Source: Saposhnikovia divaricata (Eukaryota > Streptophyta > Magnoliopsida > Apiales > Apiaceae). Taken from it: a stretch of 64,000 nucleotides of DNA. The notes beneath the pieces were generated by a model. That model was not told where the DNA came from, made no database searches, and saw nothing but the letters and a program-made list of their open reading frames with translations. Within the stretch, counting starts at the first letter, position 1; every line of letters begins with the position of its first letter. This document shows positions 50,625-63,060 of this stretch, piece after piece. The stretch is taken from positions 99,192,580 through 99,256,579 of the forward strand of contig CM071595.1 in NCBI GenBank assembly GCA_036435485.1, in the 5' to 3' direction. A program made the position numbers and the translations under genes.

Positions 50625-51325
50625 TTGACATCCGTACGGTTGGATCGTCCAAAAATATTTTTTAAAAATAGAAACAATAATCCGTGACAAAGCACTAGTT
50701 TCGAGTCATATTAAAAATAGTAGTGATCTACTAAGATCTCCGATCAAATTAATTTTTTATTTTCTGTAACTTTGGGAATATCATCATATTAGATATATAT
50801 TGACATCCGTACGGTTGGATCGTCCAAAAATATTTTTTAAAAATAGAAACAATAATCCGTGACAAAGCACTAGTTTCGAGTCATATTAAAAATAGTAGTG
50901 ATCTACTAAGATCTCCGATCAAATTAATTTTTTATTTTCTGTAACTTTGGGAATATCATCATATTAGATATATATTGACATCCGTACGGTTGGATCGTTC
51001 AAAAATATTTTTTAAAAAATAGAAACAATAATCCGTGACAAAGCACTTGTTACGAGTCATATTAAAAATAGTAGTGATCTACTAAGATCTCCGATCAAAT
51101 TAATTTTTTATTTTCTGTAACTTTGGGAATATAATCATATTAGATATATATTGACATCCGTACGGTTGGATCGTCCAAAAATATTTTTTAAAAATAGAAA
51201 CAATAATCCGTGACAAAGCACTAGTTTCGAGTCATATTAAAAATAGTAGTGATCTACTAAGATCTCCTTTCAAATTAATTTTTTATTTTCTGTAACTTTG
51301 GGAATATCATCATATTAGATATATA

Positions 51326-52899
51326 TTGATATCCGTACGGTTGGATCGTCCAAAAATATTTTTTAAAAATAGAAACAATAATCCGTGACAAAGCACTAGT
51401 TACGAGTCATATTAAAAATAGTAGTGATCTACTAAGATCTCCGATCAAATTAATTTTTTATATTCTGAAACTTTGGGAATATCATCATATTAGATATATA
51501 TTGACATCCGTACGGTTGGATCATTCAAAAATATTTTTTAAAAATAGAAACAATAATCCGTGACAAAGCACTAGTCATTTTAAAAATAGTAGTGATCTAC
51601 TAAGATCTGAGATCAAATTAATTTTTTATTTTCTGTAACTTTGGGAATATCATCATATTAGATATATATTGACATCCGTAAGGTTGGATCGTTCAAAAAT
51701 ATTTTTTAAAAATAGAAACAATAATCCGTGACAAAGCACTAGTTACGAGTCATATTAAAAATAGTAGTGATCTACTAAGATCTCCGATCAAATTAATTTT
51801 TTATTTTCTGAAACTTTGGGAATATCATCATATTAGATATATATTGACATCCGTAAGGTTGGATCGTTCAAAAATATTTTTTAAAAAATAGAAACAATAA
51901 TCCGTGACAAACCACTAGTTACGAGTCATTTTAAAAATAGTAATGATCTACTAAGATCTCCGAGCAAATTAATTTTTTATTTTCTGAAACTTTGGGAATA
52001 TCATCATATTAGATATATATTGACATCCGTAAGGTTGGATCGTTCAAAAATATTTTTTAAAAAATAGAAACAATAATCCGTGACAAACCACTAGTTACGA
52101 GTCATTTTAAAAATAGTAATGATCTACTAAGATCTCCGAGCAAATTAATTTTTTATTTTCTGAAACTTTGGGAATATCATCATATTAGATATATATTGAC
52201 ATCCGTAAGGTTGGATCGTTCAAAAATATTTTTTTAAAAAATAGAAACAATAATCCGTGACAAAGCACTAGTTACGAGTCATACTAAAAATAGTAATGAT
52301 CTACTAAGATCTTCGATAAAATTAATTTTTTATTTTCTGAAACTTTTGGAATATCATCATATTAGATATATATTGACATCCGTACGGTTGGATCGTTCAA
52401 AAATATTTTTTAAAAAATAGAAACAATAATCCGTGACAAAGCACTATTTACGAGTCATTTTAAAAATAGTAGTGATATACTAAGATATCCGATCAAATTA
52501 ATTTTTTATTTTCTGAAACTTTGGGAATATCATCATATTAGATATATATTGACATCCGTAAGGTTGTTTCGTTCAAAAATATTTTTTAAAAAATAGAAAC
52601 AATAATCCGTGACAAAGCACTAGTTTCGAGTCATATTAAAAATAGTAGTGATCTACTAACATCTCCGATCAAATTAATTTTTTATTTTCTGAAACTTTGG
52701 GATTATCATCATATTAGATATATATTGACATCCGTACGGTTGGATCGTTCAAAGATATTTTTTAAAAATAGAAACAATAATCCGTGACAAAGCACTAGTT
52801 TCGAGTCATATTAAAAATAGTAGTGATCTACTAAGATCTCCATTCAAATTAATTTTTTATTTTCTGTAACTTTGGGAATATCATCATATTAGATATATA
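51326..52899. repeat. Island of 10-mer classes G-H-I-J-J-A-B-C-D
   Basis: Nine monomers with the class markers of the 18.7-38 kb HOR: 'tatattctg', 'gatcattc/ctgagatc', 'ccgtaagg', 'accactag/gtaatg' twice, 'gtcatact/cttcgat', 'cactattt', 'ggttgtttcg', 'ctccattc'. Both J copies have the private 'ccgagcaaatt'. B shares the rare 'aagatatccg' with the B monomers at 26948 and 37649. The island is flanked by 'gtcc'-class monomers, so it looks like a transferred HOR segment. Confidence 0.87.
51569..51581. other. 7-bp deletion beside ACTAGT in an H monomer
   Basis: The usual 'cactagttacgagtcatttt' is reduced to 'cactagtcatttt'. The deletion is bounded by AGT on both sides. The same event is present at 55246, so it predates the 3,677-bp duplication. 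Confidence 0.9.
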
Positions 52900-54301
52900 T
52901 TGACATCCGTACGGTTGGATCGTCCAAAAATATTTTTTAAAAATAGAAACAATAATCCGTGACAAAGCACTAGTTTCGAGTCATATTAAAAATAGTAGTG
53001 ATCTACTAAGATCTCCGAACAAATTAATTTTTTATTTTCTGTAACTTTGGGAATATCATCATATTAGATATATATTGACATCCGTACGGTTGGATCGTTC
53101 AAAAATATTTTTTAAAAAATAGAAACAATAATCCGTGACAAAGCACTTGTTACGAGTCATATTAAAAATAGTAGTGATCTACTAAGATCTCCGATAAAAT
53201 TAATTTTTTATTTTCTGTAACTTTGGGAATATCATCATATTAGATATATATTGACATCCGTACGGTTGGATCGTCCAAAAATATTTTTTAAAAATAGAAA
53301 CAATAATCCGTGACAAAGCACTAGTTTCGAGTCATATTAAAAATAGTAGTGATCTACTAAGATCTCCGATCAAATTAATTTTTTATTTTCTGTAACTTTG
53401 GGAATATCATCATATTAGATATATATTGACATCCGTACGGTTGGATCGTTCAAAATATTTTTTAAAAAATAGAAACAATAATCCGTGACAAAGCACTAGT
53501 TTCGAGTCATATTAAAAATAGTAGTGATCTACTAAGATCTCCGATCAAATTAATTTTTTATTTTCTGTAACTTTGGGAATATCATCATATTAGATATATA
53601 TTGACATCCGTACGGTTGGATCGTCCAAAAATATTTTTTAAAAATAGAAACAATAATCCGTGACAAAGCACTAGTTTCGAGTCATATTAAAAATAGTAGT
53701 GATCTACTAAGATCTCCGATCAAATTAATTTTTTATTTTCTGTAACTTTGGGAATATCATCATATTAGATATATATTGACATCCGTACGGTTGGATCGTC
53801 CAAAAATATTTTTTAAAAATAGAAACAATAATCCGTGACAAAGCACTAGTTTCGAGTCATATTAAAAATAGTAGTGATCTACTAAGATCTCCGATCAAAT
53901 TAATTTTTTATTTTCTGTAACTTTGGGAATATCATCATATTAGATATATATTGACATCCGTACGGTTGGATCGTTCAAAAATATTTTTTAAAAAATAGAA
54001 ACAATAATCCGTGACAAAGCACTTGTTACGAGTCATATTAAAAATAGTAGTGATCTACTAAGATCTCCGATCAAATTAATTTTTTATTTTCTGTAACTTT
54101 GGGAATATAATCATATTAGATATATATTGACATCCGTACGGTTGGATCGTCCAAAAATATTTTTTAAAAATAGAAACAATAATCCGTGACAAAGCACTAG
54201 TTTCGAGTCATATTAAAAATAGTAGTGATCTACTAAGATCTCCGATCAAATTAATTTTTTATTTTCTGTAACTTTGGGAATATCATCATATTAGATATAT
54301 A

Positions 54302-54476
54302 TTGACATCCGTACGGTTGGATCGTCCAAAAATATTTTTTAAAAATAGAAACAATAATCCGTGACAAAGCACTAGTTTCGAGTCATATTAAAAATAGTAG
54401 TGATCTACTAAGATCTCCGATCAAATTAATTTTTTATTTTCTGTAACTTTGGGAATATCATCATATTAGATATATA
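54302..54476. repeat. Representative 175-bp monomer (common 'gtcc' class)
   Basis: This copy carries the majority base at most positions and serves as a reference. Landmarks: CCGTACGG palindrome at 54309-54316; 'gatcgtcc' box just after it; an A/T-only run of 20 bp at 54328-54347; 'aataatccgtgac'; ACTAGT at 54371-54376 followed by 'ttcgag'; dyad TAGTAG/CTACTA at 54395-54410 with loop TGAT; AGATCT at 54411-54416; a second A/T-only run of 18 bp at 54423-54440; then 'ctgtaactttggg' and 'atatcatcatattag'. G+C is 49 of 175 by hand count. Monomer phase is arbitrary; I start at 'ttgacatcc'. Confidence 0.95.
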
Positions 54477-55002
54477 TTGACATCCGTACGGTTGGATCGT
54501 CCAAAAATATTTTTTAAAAATAGAAACAATAATCCGTGACAAAGCACTAGTTTCGAGTCATATTAAAAATAGTAGTGATCTACTAAGATCTCCGATCAAA
54601 TTAATTTTTTATTTTCTGTAACTTTGGGAATATCATCATATTAGATATATATTGACATCCGTACGGTTGGATCGTTCAAAAATATTTTTTAAAAAATAGA
54701 AACAATAATCCGTGACAAAGCACTTGTTACGAGTCATATTAAAAATAGTAGTGATCTACTAAGATCTCCGATCAAATTAATTTTTTATTTTCTGTAACTT
54801 TGGGAATATAATCATATTAGATATATATTGACATCCGTACGGTTGGATCGTCCAAAAATATTTTTTAAAAATAGAAACAATAATCCGTGACAAAGCACTA
54901 GTTTCGAGTCATATTAAAAATAGTAGTGATCTACTAAGATCTCCTTTCAAATTAATTTTTTATTTTCTGTAACTTTGGGAATATCATCATATTAGATATA
55001 TA

Positions 55003-56576
55003 TTGATATCCGTACGGTTGGATCGTCCAAAAATATTTTTTAAAAATAGAAACAATAATCCGTGACAAAGCACTAGTTACGAGTCATATTAAAAATAGTA
55101 GTGATCTACTAAGATCTCCGATCAAATTAATTTTTTATATTCTGAAACTTTGGGAATATCATCATATTAGATATATATTGACATCCGTACGGTTGGATCA
55201 TTCAAAAATATTTTTTAAAAATAGAAACAATAATCCGTGACAAAGCACTAGTCATTTTAAAAATAGTAGTGATCTACTAAGATCTGAGATCAAATTAATT
55301 TTTTATTTTCTGTAACTTTGGGAATATCATCATATTAGATATATATTGACATCCGTAAGGTTGGATCGTTCAAAAATATTTTTTAAAAATAGAAACAATA
55401 ATCCGTGACAAAGCACTAGTTACGAGTCATATTAAAAATAGTAGTGATCTACTAAGATCTCCGATCAAATTAATTTTTTATTTTCTGAAACTTTGGGAAT
55501 ATCATCATATTAGATATATATTGACATCCGTAAGGTTGGATCGTTCAAAAATATTTTTTAAAAAATAGAAACAATAATCCGTGACAAACCACTAGTTACG
55601 AGTCATTTTAAAAATAGTAATGATCTACTAAGATCTCCGAGCAAATTAATTTTTTATTTTCTGAAACTTTGGGAATATCATCATATTAGATATATATTGA
55701 CATCCGTAAGGTTGGATCGTTCAAAAATATTTTTTAAAAAATAGAAACAATAATCCGTGACAAACCACTAGTTACGAGTCATTTTAAAAATAGTAATGAT
55801 CTACTAAGATCTCCGAGCAAATTAATTTTTTATTTTCTGAAACTTTGGGAATATCATCATATTAGATATATATTGACATCCGTAAGGTTGGATCGTTCAA
55901 AAATATTTTTTTAAAAAATAGAAACAATAATCCGTGACAAAGCACTAGTTACGAGTCATACTAAAAATAGTAATGATCTACTAAGATCTTCGATAAAATT
56001 AATTTTTTATTTTCTGAAACTTTTGGAATATCATCATATTAGATATATATTGACATCCGTACGGTTGGATCGTTCAAAAATATTTTTTAAAAAATAGAAA
56101 CAATAATCCGTGACAAAGCACTATTTACGAGTCATTTTAAAAATAGTAGTGATATACTAAGATATCCGATCAAATTAATTTTTTATTTTCTGAAACTTTG
56201 GGAATATCATCATATTAGATATATATTGACATCCGTAAGGTTGTTTCGTTCAAAAATATTTTTTAAAAAATAGAAACAATAATCCGTGACAAAGCACTAG
56301 TTTCGAGTCATATTAAAAATAGTAGTGATCTACTAACATCTCCGATCAAATTAATTTTTTATTTTCTGAAACTTTGGGATTATCATCATATTAGATATAT
56401 ATTGACATCCGTACGGTTGGATCGTTCAAAGATATTTTTTAAAAATAGAAACAATAATCCGTGACAAAGCACTAGTTTCGAGTCATATTAAAAATAGTAG
56501 TGATCTACTAAGATCTCCATTCAAATTAATTTTTTATTTTCTGTAACTTTGGGAATATCATCATATTAGATATATA
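55003..56576. repeat. Island of 10-mer classes G-H-I-J-J-A-B-C-D, second copy
   Basis: Same nine monomers and the same private variants as 51326-52899, at an offset of 3,677 bp. It was copied as part of the 21-monomer duplication. Confidence 0.87.
55246..55258. other. 7-bp deletion beside ACTAGT, duplicated copy
   Basis: Identical to the junction at 51569; inherited through the tandem duplication. Confidence 0.9.
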
Positions 56577-57277
56577 TTGACATCCGTACGGTTGGATCGT
56601 CCAAAAATATTTTTTAAAAATAGAAACAATAATCCGTGACAAAGCACTAGTTTCGAGTCATATTAAAAATAGTAGTGATCTACTAAGATCTCCGAACAAA
56701 TTAATTTTTTATTTTCTGTAACTTTGGGAATATCATCATATTAGATATATATTGACATCCGTACGGTTGGATCGTTCAAAAATATTTTTTAAAAAATAGA
56801 AACAATAATCCGTGACAAAGCACTTGTTACGAGTCATATTAAAAATAGTAGTGATCTACTAAGATCTCCGATAAAATTAATTTTTTATTTTCTGTAACTT
56901 TGGGAATATCATCATATTAGATATATATTGACATCCGTACGGTTGGATCGTCCAAAAATATTTTTTAAAAATAGAAACAATAATCCGTGACAAAGCACTA
57001 GTTTCGAGTCATATTAAAAATAGTAGTGATCTACTAAGATCTCCGATCAAATTAATTTTTTATTTTCTGTAACTTTGGGAATATCATCATATTAGATATA
57101 TATTGACATCCGTACGGTTGGATCGTTCAAAATATTTTTTAAAAAATAGAAACAATAATCCGTGACAAAGCACTAGTTTCGAGTCATATTAAAAATAGTA
57201 GTGATCTACTAAGATCTCCGATCAAATTAATTTTTTATTTTCTGTAACTTTGGGAATATCATCATATTAGATATATA

Positions 57278-57628
57278 TTGACATCCGTACGGTTGGATCG
57301 TTCAAAAATATTTTTTAAAAAATAGAAACAATAATCCGTGACAAAGCACTTGTTACGAGTCATATTAAAAATAGTAGTGATCTACTAAGATCTCCGATCA
57401 AATTAATTTTTTATTTTCTGTAACTTTGGGAATATAATCATATTAGATATATATTGACATCCGTACGGTTGGATCGCCCAAAAATATTTTTTAAAAATAG
57501 AAACAATAATCCGTGACAAAGCACTAGTTTCGAGTCATATTAAAAATAGTAGTGATCTACTAAGATCTCCGATCAAATTAATTTTTTATTTTCTGTAACT
57601 TTGGGAATATCATCATATTAGATATATA
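57278..57628. repeat. Two junction monomers
   Basis: A 'cacttgtt' monomer with 'aatataatc', then a 'gtcc' class monomer with the private change 'ggatcgccc' at about 57472. They link the 21-monomer and 19-monomer duplications. Confidence 0.8.
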
Positions 57629-59202
57629 TTGACATCCGTACGGTTGGATCGTTCAAAAATATTTTTTAAAAAATAGAAACAATAATCCGTGACAAAGCAC
57701 TAGTTTCGAGTCATATTAAAAATAGTAATGATCTACTAAGATCTCCGATCTAATTAATTTTTTATTTTCTGTAACTTTGGGAATATCATCATATTAGATA
57801 TATATTGACATCCGTACGGTTGGATCGTCCAAAAATATTTTTTAAAAATAGAAACAATAATCCGTGACAAAGCACTAGTTTCGAGTCATATTAAAAATAG
57901 TAGTGATCTACTAAGATCTCCGATCAAATTAATTTTTTATTTTCTGTAACTTTGGGAATATCATCATATTAGATATATATTGACATGTACGGTTGGATCG
58001 TCCAAAAATATTTTTTAAAATAGAAACAATAATCCGTGACAAAGCACTAGTTTCGAGTCATATTAAAAATAGTAGTGATCTACTATGATCTCCGATCAAA
58101 TTAATTTTTTATTTTCTGTAACTTTGGGAATATCATCATATTAGATATATATTGACATCCGTACGGTTGGATCGTTCAAAAATATTTTTTAAAAAATAGA
58201 AACAATAATCCGTGACAAAGCACTTGTTACGAGTCATATTAAAAATAGTAGTGATCTACTAAGATCTCCGATCAAATTAATTTTTTATTTTCTGTAACTT
58301 TGGGAATATCATCATATTAGATATATATTGACATCCGTACGGTTGGATCGTCCAAAAATATTTTTAAAAAATAGAAACAATAATCCGTGACAAAGCACTA
58401 GTTTCGAGTCATATTAAAAATAGTAGTGATCTACTAAGATCTCCGATCAAATTAATTTTTTATTTTCTGTAACTTTGGGAATATCATCACATTAGATATA
58501 TATTGACATCCGTACGGTTGGATCGTCCAAAAATATTTTTAAAAAATAGAAACAATAATCCGTGACAAAGCACTAGTTTCGAGTCATATTAAAAATAGTA
58601 GTGATCTACTAAGATCTCCGATCAAATTAATTTTTTATTTTCTGAAACTTTGGGAATATCATCATATTAGATATATATTGACATCCGTACGGTTGGATCA
58701 TTCAAAAATATTTTTTAAAAATAGAAACAATAATCCGTGACAAAGCACTAGTTACGAGTCATTTTAAAAATAGTAGTGATCTACTAAGATCTGAGATCAA
58801 ATTAATTTTTTATTTTCTGTAACTTTAGGAATATCATCATATTAGATATATATTGACATCCGTAAGGTTGGATCGTTCAAAAATATTTTTTAAAATAGAA
58901 ACAATAATCCGTGACAAAGCACTAGTTACGAGTCATATTAAAAATAGTAGTGATCTACTAAGATCTCCGATCAAATTAATTTTTTATTTTCTGAAACTTT
59001 GGGAATATCATCATATTAGATATATATTGACATCCGTAAGGTTGGATCGTTCAAAAATATTTTTTAAAAAATAGAAACAATAATCCGTGACAAACCACTA
59101 GTTACGAGTCATTTTAAAAATAGTAATGATCTACTAAGATCTCCGAGCAAATTAATTTTTTATTTTCTGTAACTTTGGGAATATCATCATATTAGATATA
59201 TA
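57629..59202. repeat. 19-monomer-offset duplication, copy 1 (9 monomers)
   Basis: Markers shared with 60958-62533 at an offset of about 3,330 bp: 'ccgatctaatt' (57746 and 61076), the 2-bp-short 'gacatgtacgg' (57982 and 61311), 'cacttgtt', H with 'ctgagatc', the 174-bp I monomer (58853 and 62184), and J. It ends with H-I-J (58678-59202), another small island of 10-mer classes. J has 'ccgagcaaatt' as in the islands at 51 and 55 kb, and 'ctgtaac' at its 3' end, so it is itself a hybrid with the following 'gtcc' class. Confidence 0.82.
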
Positions 59203-60957
59203 TTGACATCCGTACGGTTGGATCGTCCAAAAATATTTTTTAAAAATAGAAACAATAATCCGTGACAAAGCACTAGTTTCGAGTCATATTAAAAATAGTA
59301 GTGATCTACTAAGATCTCCGATCAAATTAATTTTTTATTTTCTGTAACTTTGGGAATATCATCATATTAGATATATATTGACATCCGTACGGTTGGATCG
59401 TTCAAAAATATTTTTTAAAAAATAGAAACAATAATCCGTGACAAAGCACTAGTTTCGAGTCATATTAAAAATAGTAGTGATCTACTAAGATCTCCGATCA
59501 AATTAATTTTTTATTTTCTGTAACTTTGGGAATATCATCATATTAGATATATATTGACATCCGTAAGGTTGTTTCGTTCAAAAATATTTTTTAAAAAATA
59601 GAAACAATAATCCGTGACAAAGCACTAGTTTCGAGTCATATTAAAAATAGTAGTGATCTACTAAGATCTCCGATCAAATTAATTTTTTATTTTCTGTAAC
59701 TTTGGGAATATCATCATATTAGATATATATTGACATCCGTACGGTTGGATCGTCCAAAAATATTTTTTAAAAATAGAAACAATAATCCGTGACAAAGCAC
59801 TAGTTTCGAGTCATATTAAAAATAGTAGTGATCTACTAAGATCTCCGATCAAATTAATTTTTTATTTTCTGTAACTTTGGGAATATCATCATATTAGATA
59901 TATATTGACATCCGTACGGTTGGATCCTTCAAAAATATTTTTTAAAAAATAGAAACAATAATCCGTGACAAAGCACTAGTTTCGAGTCATATTAAAAATA
60001 GTAGTGATCTACTAAGATCTCCGATCTAATTAATTTTTTATTTTCTGTAACTTTGGGAATATCATCATATTAGATATATATTGACATTCGTACGGTTGGA
60101 TCGTCCAAAAATATTTTTTAAAAATAGAAACAATAATCCGTGACAAAGCACTAGTTTCGAGTCATATTAAAAATAGTAGTGATCTACTAAGATCTCCGAT
60201 CAAATTAATTTTTTATTTTCTGTAACTTTGGGAATAACATCATATTAGATATATATTGACATCCGTACGGTTGGATCGTCCAAAAATATTTTTTAAAAAT
60301 AGAAACAATAATCCGTGACAAAGCACTAGTTTCTAGTCATATTAAAAATAGTAGTGATCTACTAAGATCTCCGATCAAATTAATTTTTTATTTTCTGTAA
60401 CTTTGGGAATATCATCATATTAGATATATATTGACATCCGTACGGTTGGATCGTTCAAAAATATTTTTTAAAAAATAGAAACAATAATCCGTGACAAAGC
60501 ACTAGTTTCGAGTCATATTAAAAATAGTAGTGATCTACTAAGATCTCCGATCAAATTAATTTTTTATTTTCTGTAACTTTGGGAATATCATCATATTAGA
60601 TATATATAGACATCCGTACGGTTGGATCGTTCAAAAATATTTTTTAAAAAATAGAAACAATAATCCGTGACAAAGCACTTGTTACGAGTCATATTAAAAA
60701 TAGTAGTGATCTACTAAGATCTCCGATCAAATTAATTTTTTATTTTCTGTAACTTTGGGAATATCATCATATTAGATATATATTGACATCCGTACGGTTG
60801 GATCGTCCAAAAATATTTTTTAAAAATAGAAACAATAATCCGTGACAAAGCACTAGTTTCGAGTCATATTAAAAATAGTAGTGATCTACAAAGATCTCCG
60901 ATCAAATTAATTTTTTATTTTCTGTAACTTTGGGAATATCATCATATTAGATATATA
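59203..60957. repeat. Ten monomers, mainly 'gtcc' and 'gttc' classes
   Basis: Mostly ACTAGT-tttcg with 'ctgtaac'. One C-like monomer with 'ggttgtttcg' (59567) has lost the other C markers, so it is a C/'gttc' hybrid. Private changes include 'ggatccttc' (59926), 'gaataacatc' (60232), 'atatataga' (60602) and 'tttctagtc' (60331). Confidence 0.8.
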
Positions 60958-62533
60958 TTGACATCCGTACGGTTGGATCGTTCAAAAATATTTTTTAAAA
61001 AATAGAAACAATAATCCGTGACAAAGCACTAGTTTCGAGTCATATTAAAAATAGTAGTGATCTACTAAGATCTCCGATCTAATTAATTTTTTATTTTCTG
61101 TAACTTTGGGAATATCATCATATTAGATATATATTGACATCCGTACGGTTGGATCGTCCAAAAATATTTTTTAAAAATAGAAACAATAATCCGTGACAAA
61201 GCACTAGTTTCGAGTCATATTAAAAATAGTAGTGATCTACTAAGATCTCCGATCAAATTAATTTTTTATTTTCTGTAACTTTGGGAATATCATCATATTA
61301 GATATATATTGACATGTACGGTTGGATCGTCCAAAAATATTTTTTAAAAATAGAAACAATAATCCGTGACAAAGCACTAGTTTCGAGTCATATTAAAAAT
61401 AGTAGTGATCTACTAAGATCTCCGATCAAATTAATTTTTTATTTTCTGTAACTTTGGGAATATCATCATATTAGATATATATTGACATCCGTACGGTTGG
61501 ATCGTTCAAAAATATTTTTTAAAAAATAGAAACAATAATCCGTGACAAAGCACTTGTTACGAGTCATATTAAAAATAGTAGTGATCTACTAAGATCTCCG
61601 ATCAAATTAATTTTTTATTTTCTGTAACTTTGGGAATATCATCATATTAGATATATATTGACATCCGTACGGTTGGATCGTCCAAAAATATTTTTAAAAA
61701 ATAGAAACAATAATCCGTGACAAAGCACTAGTTTCGAGTCATATTAAAAATAGTAGTGAACTACTAAGATCTCCGATCAAATTAATTTTTTATTTTCTGT
61801 AACTTTGGGAATATCATCATATTAGATATATATTGACATCCGTACGGTTGGATCGTTCAAAAATATTTTTTAAAAAATAGAAACAATAATCCGTGACAAA
61901 GCACTTGTTACGAGTCATATTAAAAATAGTAGTGATCTACTAAGATCTCCTATCAAATTAATTTTTTATTTTCTGAAACTTTGGGAATATCATCATATTA
62001 GATATATATTGACATCCGTACGGTTGGATCATTCAAAAATATTTTTTAAAAATAGAAACAATAATCCGTGACAAAGCACTAGTTACGAGTCATTTTAAAA
62101 ATAGTAGTGATCTACTAAGATCTGAGATCAAATTAATTTTTTATTTTCTGTAACTTTAGGAATATCATCATATTAGATATATATTGACATCCGTAAGGTT
62201 GGATCGTTCAAAAATATTTTTTAAAATAGAAACAATAATCCGTGACAAAGCACTAGTTACGAGTCATATTAAAAATAGTAGTGATCTACTAAGATCTCCG
62301 ATCAAATTAATTTTTTATTTTCTGAAACTTTGGGAATATAATCATATTAGATATATATTGACATCCGTAAGGTTGGATCGTTCAAAAATATTTTTTAAAA
62401 AATAGAAACAATAATCCGTGACAAACCACTAGTTACGAGTCATTTTAAAAATAGTAATGATCTACTAAGATCTCCGATCAAATTAATTTTTTATTTTCTG
62501 AAACTTTGGGAATATCATCATATTAGATATATA
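60958..62533. repeat. 19-monomer-offset duplication, copy 2 (9 monomers)
   Basis: Repeats 57629-59202 in order. The internal replacement of one 'gtcc' monomer by a 'cacttgtt/cctatc' monomer at about 61835 is different. The I monomer carries 'gaatataatc', shared with the I at 63763. Confidence 0.82.
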
Positions 62534-63060
62534 TTGACATCCGTAAGGTTGGATCGTTCAAAAATATTTTTTAAAAAAATAGAAACAATAATCCGTGACA
62601 AAGCACTAGTTACGAGTCATACTAAAATAGTAATGATCTACTAAGATCTTCGATCAAATTAATTTTTTATTTTCTGAAACTTTTGGAATATCATCATATT
62701 AGATATATATTGACATCCGTACGGTTGGATCGTTCAAAAATATTTTTTAAAAAATAGAAACAATAATCCGTGACAAAGCACTTGTTACGAGTCATTTTAA
62801 AAATAGTAGTGATCTACTAAGATCTCCGATCAAATTAATTTTTTATTTTCTGAAACTTTGGGAATATCATCATATTAGATATATATTGACATCCGTAAGG
62901 TTGTTTCGTTCAAAAATATTTTTTAAAAAATAGAAACAATAATCCGTGACAAAGCACTAGTTTCGAGTCATATTAAAAATAGTAGTGATCTACTTAGATC
63001 TCCGATCAATTAATTTTTTATTTTCTGTAACTTTAGGAATATCATCATATTAGATATATA
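62009..63060. repeat. Island of 10-mer classes H-I-J-A-B-C/E
   Basis: Six monomers with HOR class markers in the canonical cyclic order. The A monomer has a shortened 'ctaaaatag' at about 62620, and B has 'cacttgtt' in place of 'cactattt'. The last monomer is the C/E hybrid listed separately. Confidence 0.83.

Larger units (their letters stand above)
50625..54301. repeat. 21-monomer unit, copy 1 (3,677 bp)
   Basis: Private markers that recur 3,677 bp later: 'aatataatc' (51130 and 54807), 'gatctccttt' (51261 and 54938), 'gatatccgtacgg' (51329 and 55006), 'cactagtcatttt' (51569 and 55246), 'gatatactaagatatcc' (about 52474 and 56151), 'caaagatat' (about 52751 and 56428) and 'caaaatattt' (53451 and 57128). 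Its left and right parts are 'gtcc'-rich; the middle is an island of 10-mer classes. Confidence 0.92.
54302..57277. repeat. 21-monomer unit, copy 2 (17 monomers retained, ~2,976 bp)
   Basis: Matches copy 1 marker for marker up to the 'caaaatattt' monomer. Copy 1 then continues with two more 'gtcc' monomers before the 'cacttgtt/aatataatc' monomer, whereas here that monomer follows at once (57278). I could not find a substitution separating the two copies at the markers I compared, so this is among the youngest duplications in the window. Confidence 0.9.

Noticed and set aside
54375..54391. Possible CENP-B box (TTCG followed by the right spacing to an A)
   Set aside because: The 17-bp CENP-B box needs TTCG, then A, then CGGG. 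Here 'tttcgagtcatatt' gives TTCG and the A, but the CGGG half is TTAA. About half the monomers have TACG instead. Partial match by chance is the simpler reading.
54395..54440. Intrinsic terminator-like hairpin followed by T run (dyad, then 'aattttttatttt')
   Set aside because: The 6-bp AT-rich stem lies 12 bases before the A/T run and is repeated in hundreds of copies with no gene upstream. A bacterial terminator makes no sense in this eukaryotic satellite.
54464..54480. TATA-like 'gatatatattgac' as a promoter
   Set aside because: AT-rich DNA gives TATA-like strings often. There is no transcription unit or other promoter element. Satellite transcription is possible but the sequence alone does not support a promoter call.
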